Assembly (NCBI RefSeq): GCF_003313505.1
Contig: NZ_QMHO01000003.1
Coordinates: forward strand, 457,464 to 521,463
Direction of reading: 5' to 3'
Source of the DNA: Pedobacter nanyangensis
GTDB taxonomy: Bacteria > Bacteroidota > Bacteroidia > Sphingobacteriales > Sphingobacteriaceae
DNA: 64,000 nucleotides
The position numbers and the translations under genes were made by a program. Below, in pieces: positions 1-9,256 of the stretch (the first letter of the stretch is position 1; the number at the start of each line of letters is the position of its first letter). The notes beneath the pieces were generated by a model that was given only the letters and a program-made list of their open reading frames with translations, had not been told where the DNA came from and ran no database searches.

Positions 1-65
1 CGACTCCTACAGCGTCGCATCAATGTTGATCGACTACGTTATAAATATTTGACCTCATCGAGGTC
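1..65. repeat. Dispersed palindromic intergenic repeat, copy 1 (cut by window edge)
   Basis: The block contains the palindrome GACCTCATCGAGGTC at 51-65 and a degenerate palindrome at 1-17. Read on the minus strand it matches a second copy at 53863-53927: the GACCTCGATGAGGTC hairpin, then a short AT-rich spacer, then GATGCGAC and a GGAGTCG end. The left end is probably outside the window. No gene is visible in 1-150. Confidence 0.6.
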
Positions 66-150
66 GTAAAATGTATGATTTAAAGGAAAAGGTCACTAGC
101 TCTCTCCAGAAGGCTCGGCACTGGCATGTTCGAGATGACAGGTACATTAC

Positions 151-189
151 CAAAAAAATGCCCCGAACTACATCCATAGCTCGGGGCAT
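151..189 (-). terminator. Rho-independent terminator of the RND efflux operon
   Basis: A perfect 9-bp stem (ATGCCCCGA at 158-166 with TCGGGGCAT at 181-189) is followed in the minus direction by seven T residues. It lies just beyond the stop codon of the outer-membrane factor gene, so it should end the three-gene efflux transcript. Confidence 0.9.
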
Positions 190-215
190 CAACTAACAAC
201 TACCCAACATCAAAA

Positions 216-1628
216 CTATTCTACACCCCCTCCAAGAGCACGATACAAATCGATTTTTGCGTCTGCTTTTTCTTTTTGAAGAGATATCACATCTAATTCA
301 TTTTGCAAGGCGTTGTTTTGTGCTACAATTACTTCCAGGTAAGTAGCCATCCCGCTACGGTACAACAGTAATGCGTTTTTTACCGCCTTATTTAAGGAAG
401 CTTGCTTTTCATCCACCAACACCATTCGCTCGTTAGCATGGCTTGATTTAACCAAGGCATCAGACACCTCGCCTACGGCTAACATCATAGCCTGACGGAA
501 CTGCTCTGCTGATTTTTGCTGCTCCAATTTGGCAATCTCGTAATTAGTCCTCAACTCTTTTTTTCTAAAAACCGGTTGAGCAAGGTTACCCCCAATGTTT
601 TTTACCAACGAGCCTGGCAAGTCAAACCAATTGCTAAATTGATAAGAGTTTGCACCTATGGACGGTGTAATGCTAAGGCTTGGATACATGGCGGCTTTAG
701 CCAATCCTGTATTGGCATTGGCCGATACTACCGCATATTCTGCCGCTTTCAAATCTGGCCTTCTACTCAACAGTTTTGCAGGTACACCATCAGGAAAAAC
801 CTCGCCGATATCCGTTGTTTTAAAGGCAAAATTTCTGGCAATATTTTTAGGGTAATCGCCACATAAAATACTTAGGGCATTTTCCTGAATGGCAATGTTT
901 TGCTTGGCCAAGGGAACCAAAAGCTGGGCTGTTTTTTTCTGTGCCACCGCTTGCTCCACTCCTAAAGAATTCACCTGTCCAGCTTGATATTGCAACTGGA
1001 TCATCCTCAAAGTGCTATCACTAAGTACAATGTTTCGCTCGGCTACTTTCAATTGCTCATCAAGGGCCAGCAAATTATAATAAGCCTGTGCTACTTGCGC
1101 AATGATCCTTGTTTTTAGGGCCGAAAGGTTTTCCCTTTGCATAAAGTAATTCGCTCTTGCGGCATCTTTCTGCATTTTTGCTTTGCCCCAAATATCGGCT
1201 TCCCATGATAGGGATAGGGTTGCACTGTAATCATCCAGGTAGCTACTTCCCACAAATTGCTGGCTAAGTGAACCGTTCAATGAATTTTTAGACTGGTAGA
1301 TCCTTGAAGCGCCTACGCTAAGATCTAAAGTTGGCAACAAACCCAACTTAGCTTGCTTAAAAGAAAGCTCCAATTGCTCCATATTGAGCATGGCCACAGC
1401 TACATCCTTATTTTTTTCCAGTGCCTGATTAATCAAGGTCACCAATTGCTGATCCTTAAAAAAAGCTCTCCACGGCAACATCACCGTATCGCCGGTAAGG
1501 GCCGCGGTGGTACGATAGGTTTCAGGCGTAGCCAAATCAGGGCGTTGGTATTTTTTGCCCACCGCACAAGATGACAAGCTCACCGAACCCACCGCACAAA
1601 CGATAATATAATTTAAAATTCGTTTCAT
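216..1628 (-). CDS. RND efflux outer-membrane lipoprotein (OprM/NodT family)
   Basis: This is the outer-membrane channel of a tripartite RND efflux pump and would carry substrates from the periplasm to the outside. The 470-residue product has a lipoprotein signal with the acylated Cys at residue 21 (LSSC), then KKYQRPD, which is typical of the OprM/NodT group. The rest is long alpha-helical sequence with the duplicated outer-membrane-efflux-protein pattern, including RRPDLKAAE near residue 290. Length is normal for the family. It is the last gene of the operon and starts 2 bases after the permease stop. The exported compound cannot be read from sequence. Confidence 0.93.
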   Translation of the reverse strand: MKRILNYIIVCAVGSVSLSSCAVGKKYQRPDLATPETYRTTAALTGDTVMLPWRAFFKDQQLVTLINQALEKNKDVAVAMLNMEQLELSFKQAKLGLLPTLDLSVGASRIYQSKNSLNGSLSQQFVGSSYLDDYSATLSLSWEADIWGKAKMQKDAARANYFMQRENLSALKTRIIAQVAQAYYNLLALDEQLKVAERNIVLSDSTLRMIQLQYQAGQVNSLGVEQAVAQKKTAQLLVPLAKQNIAIQENALSILCGDYPKNIARNFAFKTTDIGEVFPDGVPAKLLSRRPDLKAAEYAVVSANANTGLAKAAMYPSLSITPSIGANSYQFSNWFDLPGSLVKNIGGNLAQPVFRKKELRTNYEIAKLEQQKSAEQFRQAMMLAVGEVSDALVKSSHANERMVLVDEKQASLNKAVKNALLLYRSGMATYLEVIVAQNNALQNELDVISLQKEKADAKIDLYRALGGGVE

Positions 1629-1630
1629 AA

Positions 1631-4600
1631 TTAATGATTTAATTCAGGTTGAGGCAATGGCTTTTTACTTGATACCTTTTCCTGTAAAAATTGGAACAGC
1701 ATGTACAACAATGGAATAACGAATACCCCAAAAATTACCCCGGTTAACATCCCTATAGCTGCTCCCGTACTGATGGATCTATTGCCCATGGCCGAACCTC
1801 CCGTAGCAATCATCAGGGGAATCATCCCTACAATAAAGGCCAGGGAAGTCATGATAATAGGGCGTAGCCTAGATTTTGCACCATCAATAGCCGCTTCTTT
1901 AATCGACAAGCCAGAAGCTCTGCGTTGCACGGCAAATTCCACAATCAGGATGGCATTTTTGGCCAGCAAACCAACCAACATGATCAAACCAACCTGTACA
2001 TAAATATTGTTGTCTAAGCCAATGGCCTTAATGCCACCGAAAGCCCCTAATACCCCTGTTGGAATAGATAATAGTACTGCCAATGGCAATAGGTAACTTT
2101 CGTATTGTGCAGCCAACAAAAAGTACACGAACAATAAACAAAGGGATAAAATCACTAAGGTTTGTGCACCTGAAGATTTCTCTTCCAAGCTTAATCCAGT
2201 CCATTCGTAGCCATAATCCGAAGGCAATTTGCTTAATACGTTTTTCTCCAAATTGTCCATAATATCGCCACTACTTGTACCTGGAACCGGCATTACGTTA
2301 ATGGTTAAGGCATTGTACAAATTGTATCTGCTCATGGATTCGGGGCCATAAACCTTGTGCAGGCTCACCAAACCTTTTACAGGCACCATTTGATTTTGGT
2401 CGTTCCTTACAAATATTTCGTTGAACGCATCTTCATCAGCCCTGAAAACACCATCGGCTTTTACACTTACCCGGTAAAACTTACCAAATCTGGTAAAGTT
2501 CAAGCTTTGGTCTCCAGAAAAATATACCTGTATGGTTTGCATGATATCGCTTACGCTCAATCCCATTTGGCTGGCTTTATCTTCATCTACTTCAACTTCA
2601 AACTGCGGAAAATCGGCACGGAACGTGGTGTAGGCGTATTGTACGCCTGGTTGTTGCATAATCTGTCCCATTACCTTATCAGCCATCGCTTTTAAAGCAG
2701 CCGCATCTTTACCTGTTTTATCCTGTAATACGATTTCAGCTCCGCTGGCTACGCCATAGCCTTCTACGGGCGGCATCCTAAACACCATGACCGAACCTTC
2801 TTTAATGCCAGCTAACTGTGCGGAAACATTGGCCGTAATTTGATCAATGTCTTGTACTGCTCCACGCTCTTTCTTAGGTTTTAATTTCACGAAACCTAAT
2901 CCGTAAGCGGGACTGGCACTGTTGGACAAGATATTGAAACCTGTAATGTTCGCTACACTTTCTACGGCTTCGTTTCCTTTAAAAATGTTATCAATTTTTT
3001 TGGCAACTTCTGTGGTACGATCTAAAGCTGTACCCGGAGGCATGCTTAAACTAAATACCATAAAGCCGTCGTCTTCCATTGGCACAAAGCTTTTTGGTGT
3101 ACTTACCATGAGGAAAATCGCGATAGCGCTGATGCCTACCGTTAAGCCTGCACCCAGCCATTTCTTTTTGATCAAGAAACGAAGTCCCTTGATATAGCGA
3201 TTGGTGAGATTATCAAAACCTGCATTGAACGCCGTAAAGAAACGTTTTTTGAAACCACGCTCCGTAGGCTGATGTGTATGTTCACCTGCATGATTGTTCT
3301 TTAACAGCAACGCACAAAGTGCCGGCGTAAGTGTTAAAGCGTTTACAGCCGAAATGATAATGGCGATGGCCAAGGTGTAAGCAAATTGCTTATAGAAAAT
3401 ACCCGAAGAACCCGTCATGAAGCCAATTGGGATAAACACCGCCGACATCACCAAGGTAATGGAGATAACCGCTCCGGTAATTTCGCCCATGGCCGTATGC
3501 GTAGCTTCTTTTCCTGATAGATTAGAACCTTCCATTTTACTATGCACCGCTTCCACCACCACAATGGCATCATCCACCACAATACCAATGGCCAATACCA
3601 AGGCAAATAAGGTAAGGATGTTAATGGTAAAACCAAATACCAACAGGAAGAAGAAGGTACCAATAATGGCTACCGGCACTGCAATGGCTGGGATAATGGT
3701 TGAACGAAAATCCTGCAAGAACAGGAATACCACAATAAACACCAAGATAAATGCCTCGATTAAGGTAGATTTTACCTGACTGGTCGCTTCATCCAAACGT
3801 TCTTTGGTGCTCATCAGTTTACCAACCTTAATGCCTGGAGGAAATGACCTGGCCGCTTTTTCCAGCTCGGCATTTACCCCAATTTCAATGGCATTGGCAT
3901 TGGAACCTGTAGTTTGCAAGATCGCCGCTGTTACCGCATTTTTCCCGTTAGAGGTACTGTTACCACCGTAATAAATAGAACCAAATTCAATTCTGGCCAC
4001 ATCTTTTAAGCGTACCAACTCTCCACCATTTCGTTTCACGATGATGTTTTCATACTCCGTAGTTTGGTTCTTCTTGCCTTTGTAACGCATTACGTATTCC
4101 AATGGCGCGTCAGATTCGGAACCTAGTTTACCTGGGGCCGACTCCACACTTTGGCGTGAAATGGCTGTGTTTACGTCCGATGGGATCAAGCCATAGCTGG
4201 CCATCTTTTGTGGGTTCAGCCAAACCCTCATTGAGTAATCTTTTGCCCCAAACAATTGCACCTGCCCTACGCCTGGCACCCTTTTTATTTGAGGCACCAT
4301 GTTAATGTTGATGTAGTTTTGCAGGAAAGTTTCATCATACTTGTTATTGTCCTCGGTGTACACATCGAAGATCATGATCATGCTGTTTTGCTGCTTAGAG
4401 GTAGTTAAACCCATTTGGATTACCTCTTGCGGCAGAATAGGTGTGGCTTGTTGCACCCTGTTCTGCACGTTTACCGCAGCCTGATCGGGATTCACCCCCT
4501 GCTTAAAAATAACCGAAATAGAGAATGAACCGTCGTTACTGGCGGTTGATTTAATGTACTCCATTTGCTCTACCCCGTTGATCTGCTCTTCTAATGGCGT

Positions 4601-4786
4601 TACCACCGAACGGATCACCGATTCGCTATTTCCCCCTGGATAACTTCCCGAAACGGTAACCGTTGGCGGCGAAATATCGGGGAACCTTGTTACTGGCAAC
4701 CTCGTTAGTCCAATGATCCCCAAGATTACCAGTACTACCGAGATTACCGTGGCCAATACTGGCCTATCTATAATTCTCTTTAACAT
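1631..4786 (-). CDS. RND multidrug efflux permease (HAE1/AcrB family)
   Basis: This is the inner-membrane, proton-driven pump of the tripartite system. The product has about 1051 residues. It starts with the usual IIDRPVLATVISVVLVILG first transmembrane helix and carries the RND proton-relay sequence GIVVDDAIVVVEAV in TM4, two large periplasmic loops and twelve predicted helices. I place the start at the ATG at 4786. The frame stays open to a TTG at 4831, inside the adaptor gene, but family members begin near MLKRIIDRP. It lies between adaptor and channel genes in one operon. Multidrug rather than metal efflux is inferred from HAE1-like features. Confidence 0.93.
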   Translation of the reverse strand: MLKRIIDRPVLATVISVVLVILGIIGLTRLPVTRFPDISPPTVTVSGSYPGGNSESVIRSVVTPLEEQINGVEQMEYIKSTASNDGSFSISVIFKQGVNPDQAAVNVQNRVQQATPILPQEVIQMGLTTSKQQNSMIMIFDVYTEDNNKYDETFLQNYININMVPQIKRVPGVGQVQLFGAKDYSMRVWLNPQKMASYGLIPSDVNTAISRQSVESAPGKLGSESDAPLEYVMRYKGKKNQTTEYENIIVKRNGGELVRLKDVARIEFGSIYYGGNSTSNGKNAVTAAILQTTGSNANAIEIGVNAELEKAARSFPPGIKVGKLMSTKERLDEATSQVKSTLIEAFILVFIVVFLFLQDFRSTIIPAIAVPVAIIGTFFFLLVFGFTINILTLFALVLAIGIVVDDAIVVVEAVHSKMEGSNLSGKEATHTAMGEITGAVISITLVMSAVFIPIGFMTGSSGIFYKQFAYTLAIAIIISAVNALTLTPALCALLLKNNHAGEHTHQPTERGFKKRFFTAFNAGFDNLTNRYIKGLRFLIKKKWLGAGLTVGISAIAIFLMVSTPKSFVPMEDDGFMVFSLSMPPGTALDRTTEVAKKIDNIFKGNEAVESVANITGFNILSNSASPAYGLGFVKLKPKKERGAVQDIDQITANVSAQLAGIKEGSVMVFRMPPVEGYGVASGAEIVLQDKTGKDAAALKAMADKVMGQIMQQPGVQYAYTTFRADFPQFEVEVDEDKASQMGLSVSDIMQTIQVYFSGDQSLNFTRFGKFYRVSVKADGVFRADEDAFNEIFVRNDQNQMVPVKGLVSLHKVYGPESMSRYNLYNALTINVMPVPGTSSGDIMDNLEKNVLSKLPSDYGYEWTGLSLEEKSSGAQTLVILSLCLLFVYFLLAAQYESYLLPLAVLLSIPTGVLGAFGGIKAIGLDNNIYVQVGLIMLVGLLAKNAILIVEFAVQRRASGLSIKEAAIDGAKSRLRPIIMTSLAFIVGMIPLMIATGGSAMGNRSISTGAAIGMLTGVIFGVFVIPLLYMLFQFLQEKVSSKKPLPQPELNH

Positions 4787-4820
4787 AAAATGCTTTTTAA
4801 AACGATTAATTTTTGGCGCG

Positions 4821-5936
4821 TTATTTAGCAACCGTAGGCACTACTTTTACACCTTCTGCCAAGGCATCTATACTGTTGATCGCAATTTTTTCGCCTTTGG
4901 CTACGCCTGATTTCACAATGTAGTTGGCGCCTGATTTCCCCAGGATTTCAATGGCTTTCATGGCCACCTTATTGCTATCAGCCAGGGTAAACACAAAGAA
5001 TTTGTCCTGAACATCTTTCACACTGGCCATAGGTACCGCCAGGGCATCCTTTAATTTCTTGGTAATGATCACGCGACCTGCGCCACCAGAACGCAACAGT
5101 TTATCTGGGTTAGGGAAAACCGCCTTCAAAGCAATGCTTCCCGTGTTTCTATCGATATTACCGCTGGCCAATTCCAATTTACCTTGATGGGCGTAAGGTT
5201 TGCCATCAGCCATAATCAAGCTCACGGTGTTCATCCCCAGATCTGTTTTACGGTCTTGATTAAAGGCGATAAAATCTGCCTCACTCATGGAGAAATACAC
5301 CAATACTTGGTCAATTTCCGACAAAGTGGTTAATGGAGCCGCATCTGCTGGGGTTACCAAATTGCCAATACGGTTAGGAATTCTGCCAATGTAACCACTT
5401 ACGGGGGCTTTAATGATGGCAAAATCAGCATTGATTTGCGAAGAACCTAAAGCTGCTTTAGCTTGCGCCACTTGTGCAACAGCGGCATCATAATTGGCCT
5501 GTGCTGTTTTTAACTGGATATCCGAAACTACTTTTTCAGCCACTAGCGGCTTGATTTTCTCAACTTCTATTTTTGCATTTGCCTGTGCCGCCAAAGCAGC
5601 CTTCAAATTAGCTTGGCTATTGTTCACTTGTTCATTAAAAACATCGCCTTTGATTTTAAATAGCGATTGCCCCTTTTTAACGTAGTCACCCTCCTTAACA
5701 TAAATGGTTTCTAAATAACCGCTTACCTGCGCTTTTACTTCCACGTTTACAGTACCTTCAATCATGCCTGGGTAACGTTTTTCAATGGAAGCGTCGGCCA
5801 AGCCAAGCGTCATGAAGTCGGTATTCACGGGCGGCATCTCAAAACCCTGCTGAGGCTGGCCACAGGCCGATAGCAAGATAGCGACTAGCCCTACCAGCCA
5901 ATAAGCTGCTGTCTTTGTTGTATTTTTTTGTGACAT
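4821..5936 (-). CDS. RND efflux periplasmic adaptor (membrane fusion protein)
   Basis: This protein links the inner-membrane pump to the outer-membrane channel. The 371-residue product has a lipoprotein signal peptide with Cys at residue 25 (LLSACGQ). A biotinyl/lipoyl-like half follows (VEVKAQVSGYLETIYVKEGDYVKKGQ), then a helical hairpin rich in Ala and Gln, then the second lipoyl half (IIKAPVSGYIGR) and a beta-barrel region. It is the first gene of the efflux operon. No regulator gene is adjacent, unlike many TetR-controlled pumps. Confidence 0.93.
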   Translation of the reverse strand: MSQKNTTKTAAYWLVGLVAILLSACGQPQQGFEMPPVNTDFMTLGLADASIEKRYPGMIEGTVNVEVKAQVSGYLETIYVKEGDYVKKGQSLFKIKGDVFNEQVNNSQANLKAALAAQANAKIEVEKIKPLVAEKVVSDIQLKTAQANYDAAVAQVAQAKAALGSSQINADFAIIKAPVSGYIGRIPNRIGNLVTPADAAPLTTLSEIDQVLVYFSMSEADFIAFNQDRKTDLGMNTVSLIMADGKPYAHQGKLELASGNIDRNTGSIALKAVFPNPDKLLRSGGAGRVIITKKLKDALAVPMASVKDVQDKFFVFTLADSNKVAMKAIEILGKSGANYIVKSGVAKGEKIAINSIDALAEGVKVVPTVAK

Positions 5937-6413
5937 CTTATTTCAAATTAAATTTTCGGTGCAAAAGAAAGTAGATTTTAAGAGCTTAAAGGTGTAAAAA
6001 TGACCGAAACGGATAAATTGGCATCCGAAGTGAAAACAGTTTCGACCCAAACGTTTTAACGGGCCTACAATGGCAAAGAATACAGATACCTGTTGATCAT
6101 TGTCCATTCAACTCCAGACATTTCAGCAGGCATACGCCTTCATTTGAGGCGAGATTTTTTCCGTTTCGGGCACTTAAAATACCTACAGGATTTCCTTGTT
6201 TTTACTTTTGCATTACCAAGCATTTTATTAATGACATGATCATGAAAATTTAATCCTAGCGAAGCGCTAGTTTTATACCATTACCTTAAAACAACGGAGC
6301 AATGAATGCCTTTGAAGTTGAGGTTTCTATTATAAAACTAATCTATTTACGCACAGCTGGAAACTGCCAGGCATTTTGCATGCCAACGGTTTTTGCTGTT
6401 TAACTTTGTAAAA
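5937..6413. other. Intergenic region between efflux operon and stress protein gene
   Basis: No gene is seen in this 477-base gap between divergent genes. It contains an inverted repeat, CCGAAACGG at 6004-6012 and CCGTTTCGG at 6161-6169. A small hairpin lies between the arms (CGCCT 6135-6139, AGGCG 6147-6151) and is followed by T-rich sequence. The promoter of the stress protein gene lies at the right end. Confidence 0.5.
6375..6408 (+). promoter_or_regulatory. Bacteroidota-type promoter for the universal stress protein gene
   Basis: TAACTTTG at 6401-6408 matches the TAnnTTTG -7 box. A TTTG at 6375-6378 lies 22 bases upstream, near the expected -33 spacing. The -7 box ends only 5 bases before the ATG at 6414, so transcription would begin at or next to the start codon. 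Confidence 0.6.
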
Positions 6414-7223
6414 ATGAAAACGATTATTGTTGCCACTGATTTTTCTTCCGAAGCAGACCACGCCATGACCTATGCCGCAGCAGCAGCAGCCGAGAGAGGC
6501 TATAAGTTGGTACTTTACAATCTTTACAACACTTCTATCCATGCCATGAATGCCCGCGTATCGGGTAGTGAAATGGATAAGATTTTAACTTGGCGGCGAG
6601 ATAAACTAAAAGAGATTGCCGACCTGATCAGTGGCATTTACCATATCAAAACCGATATCCATTTTGCTTCTGGTGACTTTTATGAAGAATTAGTAGGCTG
6701 TATCCACCTGCATCGGGCGGATTTATTGGTGATGGGCATGCCAGAAAAATCATTGGAGCAGGATTTATTGGGCAATACCACTACCCAGGTTATCGATAGG
6801 TTAAAATTCCCCACTTTATCGGTTCCGCTACAAGCCCAGTATAAAGGAATCAAGCATATTCTTTTTGCTTGCGATATTGCCCGCGGGGTACATGCCAAAA
6901 TATTGGACGATGTTAAGGCATTGGCCAAAGATTTTGGAGCCAAAGTAGAAGTTTTCCATGTGCGTCAAAAAGCTGAAGACCTTGCAAATCATGAAGAATT
7001 GGCGTTGGTAGATACCTCATTGGCACAGGTTGACCATTTCTATAAACAAGTGCAATCTTCAAAAATCATCAAAGCTATTGAGGATGAAATTAAAGCATCG
7101 GAAACAGATTTATTGGTAATGGTTCCTTACCGACATGGCTTTTGGGATAGCTTGTTGCGAAAAAGCAAAACTAGGGTAATGGCTTCGGGCAATAGCGTAC
7201 CGCTATTGTCGCTTCCTTTGTAG
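6414..7223 (+). CDS. Universal stress protein, tandem UspA domains
   Basis: This is a cytoplasmic stress-response protein of the UspA superfamily. From the ATG at 6414 it has 269 residues in two tandem Usp domains. The first begins MKTIIVATDFSSEADHAM and the second at about residue 146 (KHILFACDIARG). The first domain ends with a nucleotide-binding-like stretch around LLVMGMPEKS. The frame extends upstream to a TTG at 6393, but that would place the start before the promoter box. Tandem Usp proteins of this size are common in Bacteroidota. Ligand and trigger are unknown. Confidence 0.9.
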   Translation: MKTIIVATDFSSEADHAMTYAAAAAAERGYKLVLYNLYNTSIHAMNARVSGSEMDKILTWRRDKLKEIADLISGIYHIKTDIHFASGDFYEELVGCIHLHRADLLVMGMPEKSLEQDLLGNTTTQVIDRLKFPTLSVPLQAQYKGIKHILFACDIARGVHAKILDDVKALAKDFGAKVEVFHVRQKAEDLANHEELALVDTSLAQVDHFYKQVQSSKIIKAIEDEIKASETDLLVMVPYRHGFWDSLLRKSKTRVMASGNSVPLLSLPL

Positions 7224-7257
7224 TACGCCTTACAATTTTATTGGTACGGAATACGTT

Positions 7258-7343
7258 GTCATTTCGACTGCCTGTTCCAACTATCGGAAAAGGGAGGAGG
7301 GGATTTTTTTGGATGCTAAACTTCTCCCTTTGGTTGAAATGAC
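7258..7343. repeat. Palindromic intergenic element (GTCATTTCGAC type)
   Basis: Inverted ends GTCATTTCGAC (7258-7268) and GTTGAAATGAC (7333-7343) enclose about 64 bases with a purine-rich left part and a pyrimidine-rich right part that can also pair in part (AGGGAGGAGG with CTTCTCCCTT). It lies between the convergent stress protein and response regulator genes and could act as a bidirectional terminator. It resembles a dispersed palindrome type of Bacteroidota genomes, but only this copy is in the window. Confidence 0.55.
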
Positions 7344-7407
7344 GGTATAGGAGCGTTATTTTTTTTAACCAACCAATAAGCTAAGGAACCCATGAACTAA
7401 TCTCTAA

Positions 7408-8160
7408 TCAACAATCCATCCACTGTTTTAGTGCCGCCGCTTTTTCCCTACTCACAATTACCTCCATATCGCTGTTTTTTAAAGCAACCTTTATTTTTCC
7501 ATTGAAATGGTTGTGCAGTTGGGCGATGGCATTTACGTGAATTATGCACTGTCTGTTGGCTCTAAAAAACAAATGTGGATCTAACTGCTGGTCCAGTTCT
7601 TCCATGGTATGGGGCAGCACCACTTCCGTGCCATCTTGCAGTCTGGCCTTGGTTATCTTAAATTCCAAATAGAAATAATATACATCGCTTACCGATACAG
7701 CCTTATAACCATCTTTAAAGGGAATCAAAAATCGGCTCCGGTACTCTTTTGGCTTTAGGTATCTTACCAAATTCTCAATGGATTGCTGGTTGCTGAAGGA
7801 GTGGTTTTGTTCTACTTTCTCCAAAGCCAGGGCCAACTCTTCGTGCTCTACAGGTTTCAGCAAATAATCAACGCTGTTGTACTTAAAAGCCTTAACGGCA
7901 TATTCGTCATAGGCTGTGGTGAAAATAATGGGGCAAGTGATGTTCGCCTTTTCAAAAATTTCGAAGCTTAGTCCATCGGCCAGCCGCACGTCCATCATCA
8001 CCAGATCGGGCATAGCCGAATTTTCCAGCCAATGTACCGCTTCCTGTACGCTTTCCAATACCGCCAAAATAGTGGCCTGTGGCCTAATCATCCCTATAAG
8101 GCGTTTTAGGCGATCGGCATTGAGCTTTTCATCTTCAATGATAAGGATGTTATTGTTCAT
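7408..8160 (-). CDS. LytTR-family response regulator
   Basis: This is a cytoplasmic DNA-binding response regulator, partner of the histidine kinase encoded just upstream. The 250-residue product has a receiver domain at about 1-120 with the acidic pair near residues 10-11 and the likely phospho-acceptor Asp57 (LVMMDVRL). A LytTR DNA-binding domain follows at about 145-248 (FKDGYKAVSVSDVYYFYLE, HLFFRANRQCIIHVNAI). Its 5' end overlaps the kinase gene by 11 bases, indicating translational coupling. Targets are not evident in the window. Confidence 0.93.
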   Translation of the reverse strand: MNNNILIIEDEKLNADRLKRLIGMIRPQATILAVLESVQEAVHWLENSAMPDLVMMDVRLADGLSFEIFEKANITCPIIFTTAYDEYAVKAFKYNSVDYLLKPVEHEELALALEKVEQNHSFSNQQSIENLVRYLKPKEYRSRFLIPFKDGYKAVSVSDVYYFYLEFKITKARLQDGTEVVLPHTMEELDQQLDPHLFFRANRQCIIHVNAIAQLHNHFNGKIKVALKNSDMEVIVSREKAAALKQWMDC

Positions 8161-9256
8161 AATCCATAAGGTGAATAATTACTTTATAGGTAGCGGCATC
8201 TTTCACAATTTCGGGCAATTTTCCCTGCAAAAGCTGAAATCTGTTCATGATATTGGGCAAGCCTATGCCAAACGACCGAAGGTTTTGATTTTCTATTAAA
8301 GATAAGGAATTCTCTACCACTAAAACAGGGATATCCTTGGTGTAAATCCTGATGTTTAGGGGGCTATTTTTATTGGTAGAATTGTGTTTGAGCGCATTTT
8401 CGATGAGCAGCTGCAGGGTTAACGGAGGCAGATACAGGGATTTGAAATGTGGAGCCACATCGATATCAAAGGTAACGCCCGAGCCAATACGATGCTTGAT
8501 CAGGAAGATGTATGAATCCAAAAATTTGAGTTCCTCTTCCAACGAAACGGTGTTTTTTTTGGAGTTCACCAAGAGGAAGCGGTACACCCTCGAAAATCGT
8601 TCGGAATACTCGTATCCCAACTGTTGGTCTTCTAAAATCAGTTCTGAGAGAATACTTAAACTGTTGAAGATAAAGTGTGGGTCTAACTGCAGTTTCAACG
8701 CATTTAACTGCGCCTCTACCGAAGCCTGCTTGAGCTCTGCTTCTCTGAGTTTATGCTGGGCCAAACTCATTTCGGAGCTCTTCCAATTGGCGGCCAGGTG
8801 GCTCCCGGTGTTAATGGCGATAAGGGTGAAGGAAATCATGGTACTTACTACCCCCCATTGCATGAGGTTTTTAATATCTTCTGTAGAGGGATCACCTACG
8901 TGTTCCTTTTCGATAAATACGATGAAAGCAATATCCAGGAAAATAATGACCATAACGGCCAGCATATTGAAAAGTGCTTCGGTCATGAGGCGTCTCAGTG
9001 GCTGATCTGTCCAAGGAAGCGTTCTATTTAAGCGCGAATGAATGAAAATGGAAGCTTCTGAAACCAAAAAGCAGAACACCAACGACACCATCCATTCTGT
9101 TAAAAGTTTCCAAAAGCTCCTCTGAAAATATTCTTGCCAAAAGGTAGCGTAGGGATCTAACAAAAAGGAAACCAGATAAAAGAGGACAAAAGCCAGGGGC
9201 ACGAAAACTGCTCGTTTAGCCTTGTTACTTAAAAATGTCCTTTCGGTTTGTGGCAT
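8150..9256 (-). CDS. LytS-type sensor histidine kinase (His_kinase, PF06580)
   Basis: This is a membrane sensor kinase. The 368-residue product has about four transmembrane segments in the first 155 residues (near 15-35, 50-72, 95-117 and 133-152), a coiled linker, then the PF06580 phospho-acceptor region with His194 in LDPHFIFNSL. The ATPase part shows IENALKHN and IGLPNIMNRF. There is no obvious extracellular sensor domain, so the signal is unknown. It forms an operon with the overlapping LytTR regulator. Confidence 0.92.
   Translation of the reverse strand: MPQTERTFLSNKAKRAVFVPLAFVLFYLVSFLLDPYATFWQEYFQRSFWKLLTEWMVSLVFCFLVSEASIFIHSRLNRTLPWTDQPLRRLMTEALFNMLAVMVIIFLDIAFIVFIEKEHVGDPSTEDIKNLMQWGVVSTMISFTLIAINTGSHLAANWKSSEMSLAQHKLREAELKQASVEAQLNALKLQLDPHFIFNSLSILSELILEDQQLGYEYSERFSRVYRFLLVNSKKNTVSLEEELKFLDSYIFLIKHRIGSGVTFDIDVAPHFKSLYLPPLTLQLLIENALKHNSTNKNSPLNIRIYTKDIPVLVVENSLSLIENQNLRSFGIGLPNIMNRFQLLQGKLPEIVKDAATYKVIIHLMDYEQ

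Noticed and set aside
8352..9005. 217-codon plus-strand frame opposite the histidine kinase
   Set aside because: Antisense shadow of a clearly coding kinase gene; Ser/Cys-rich with no domain.
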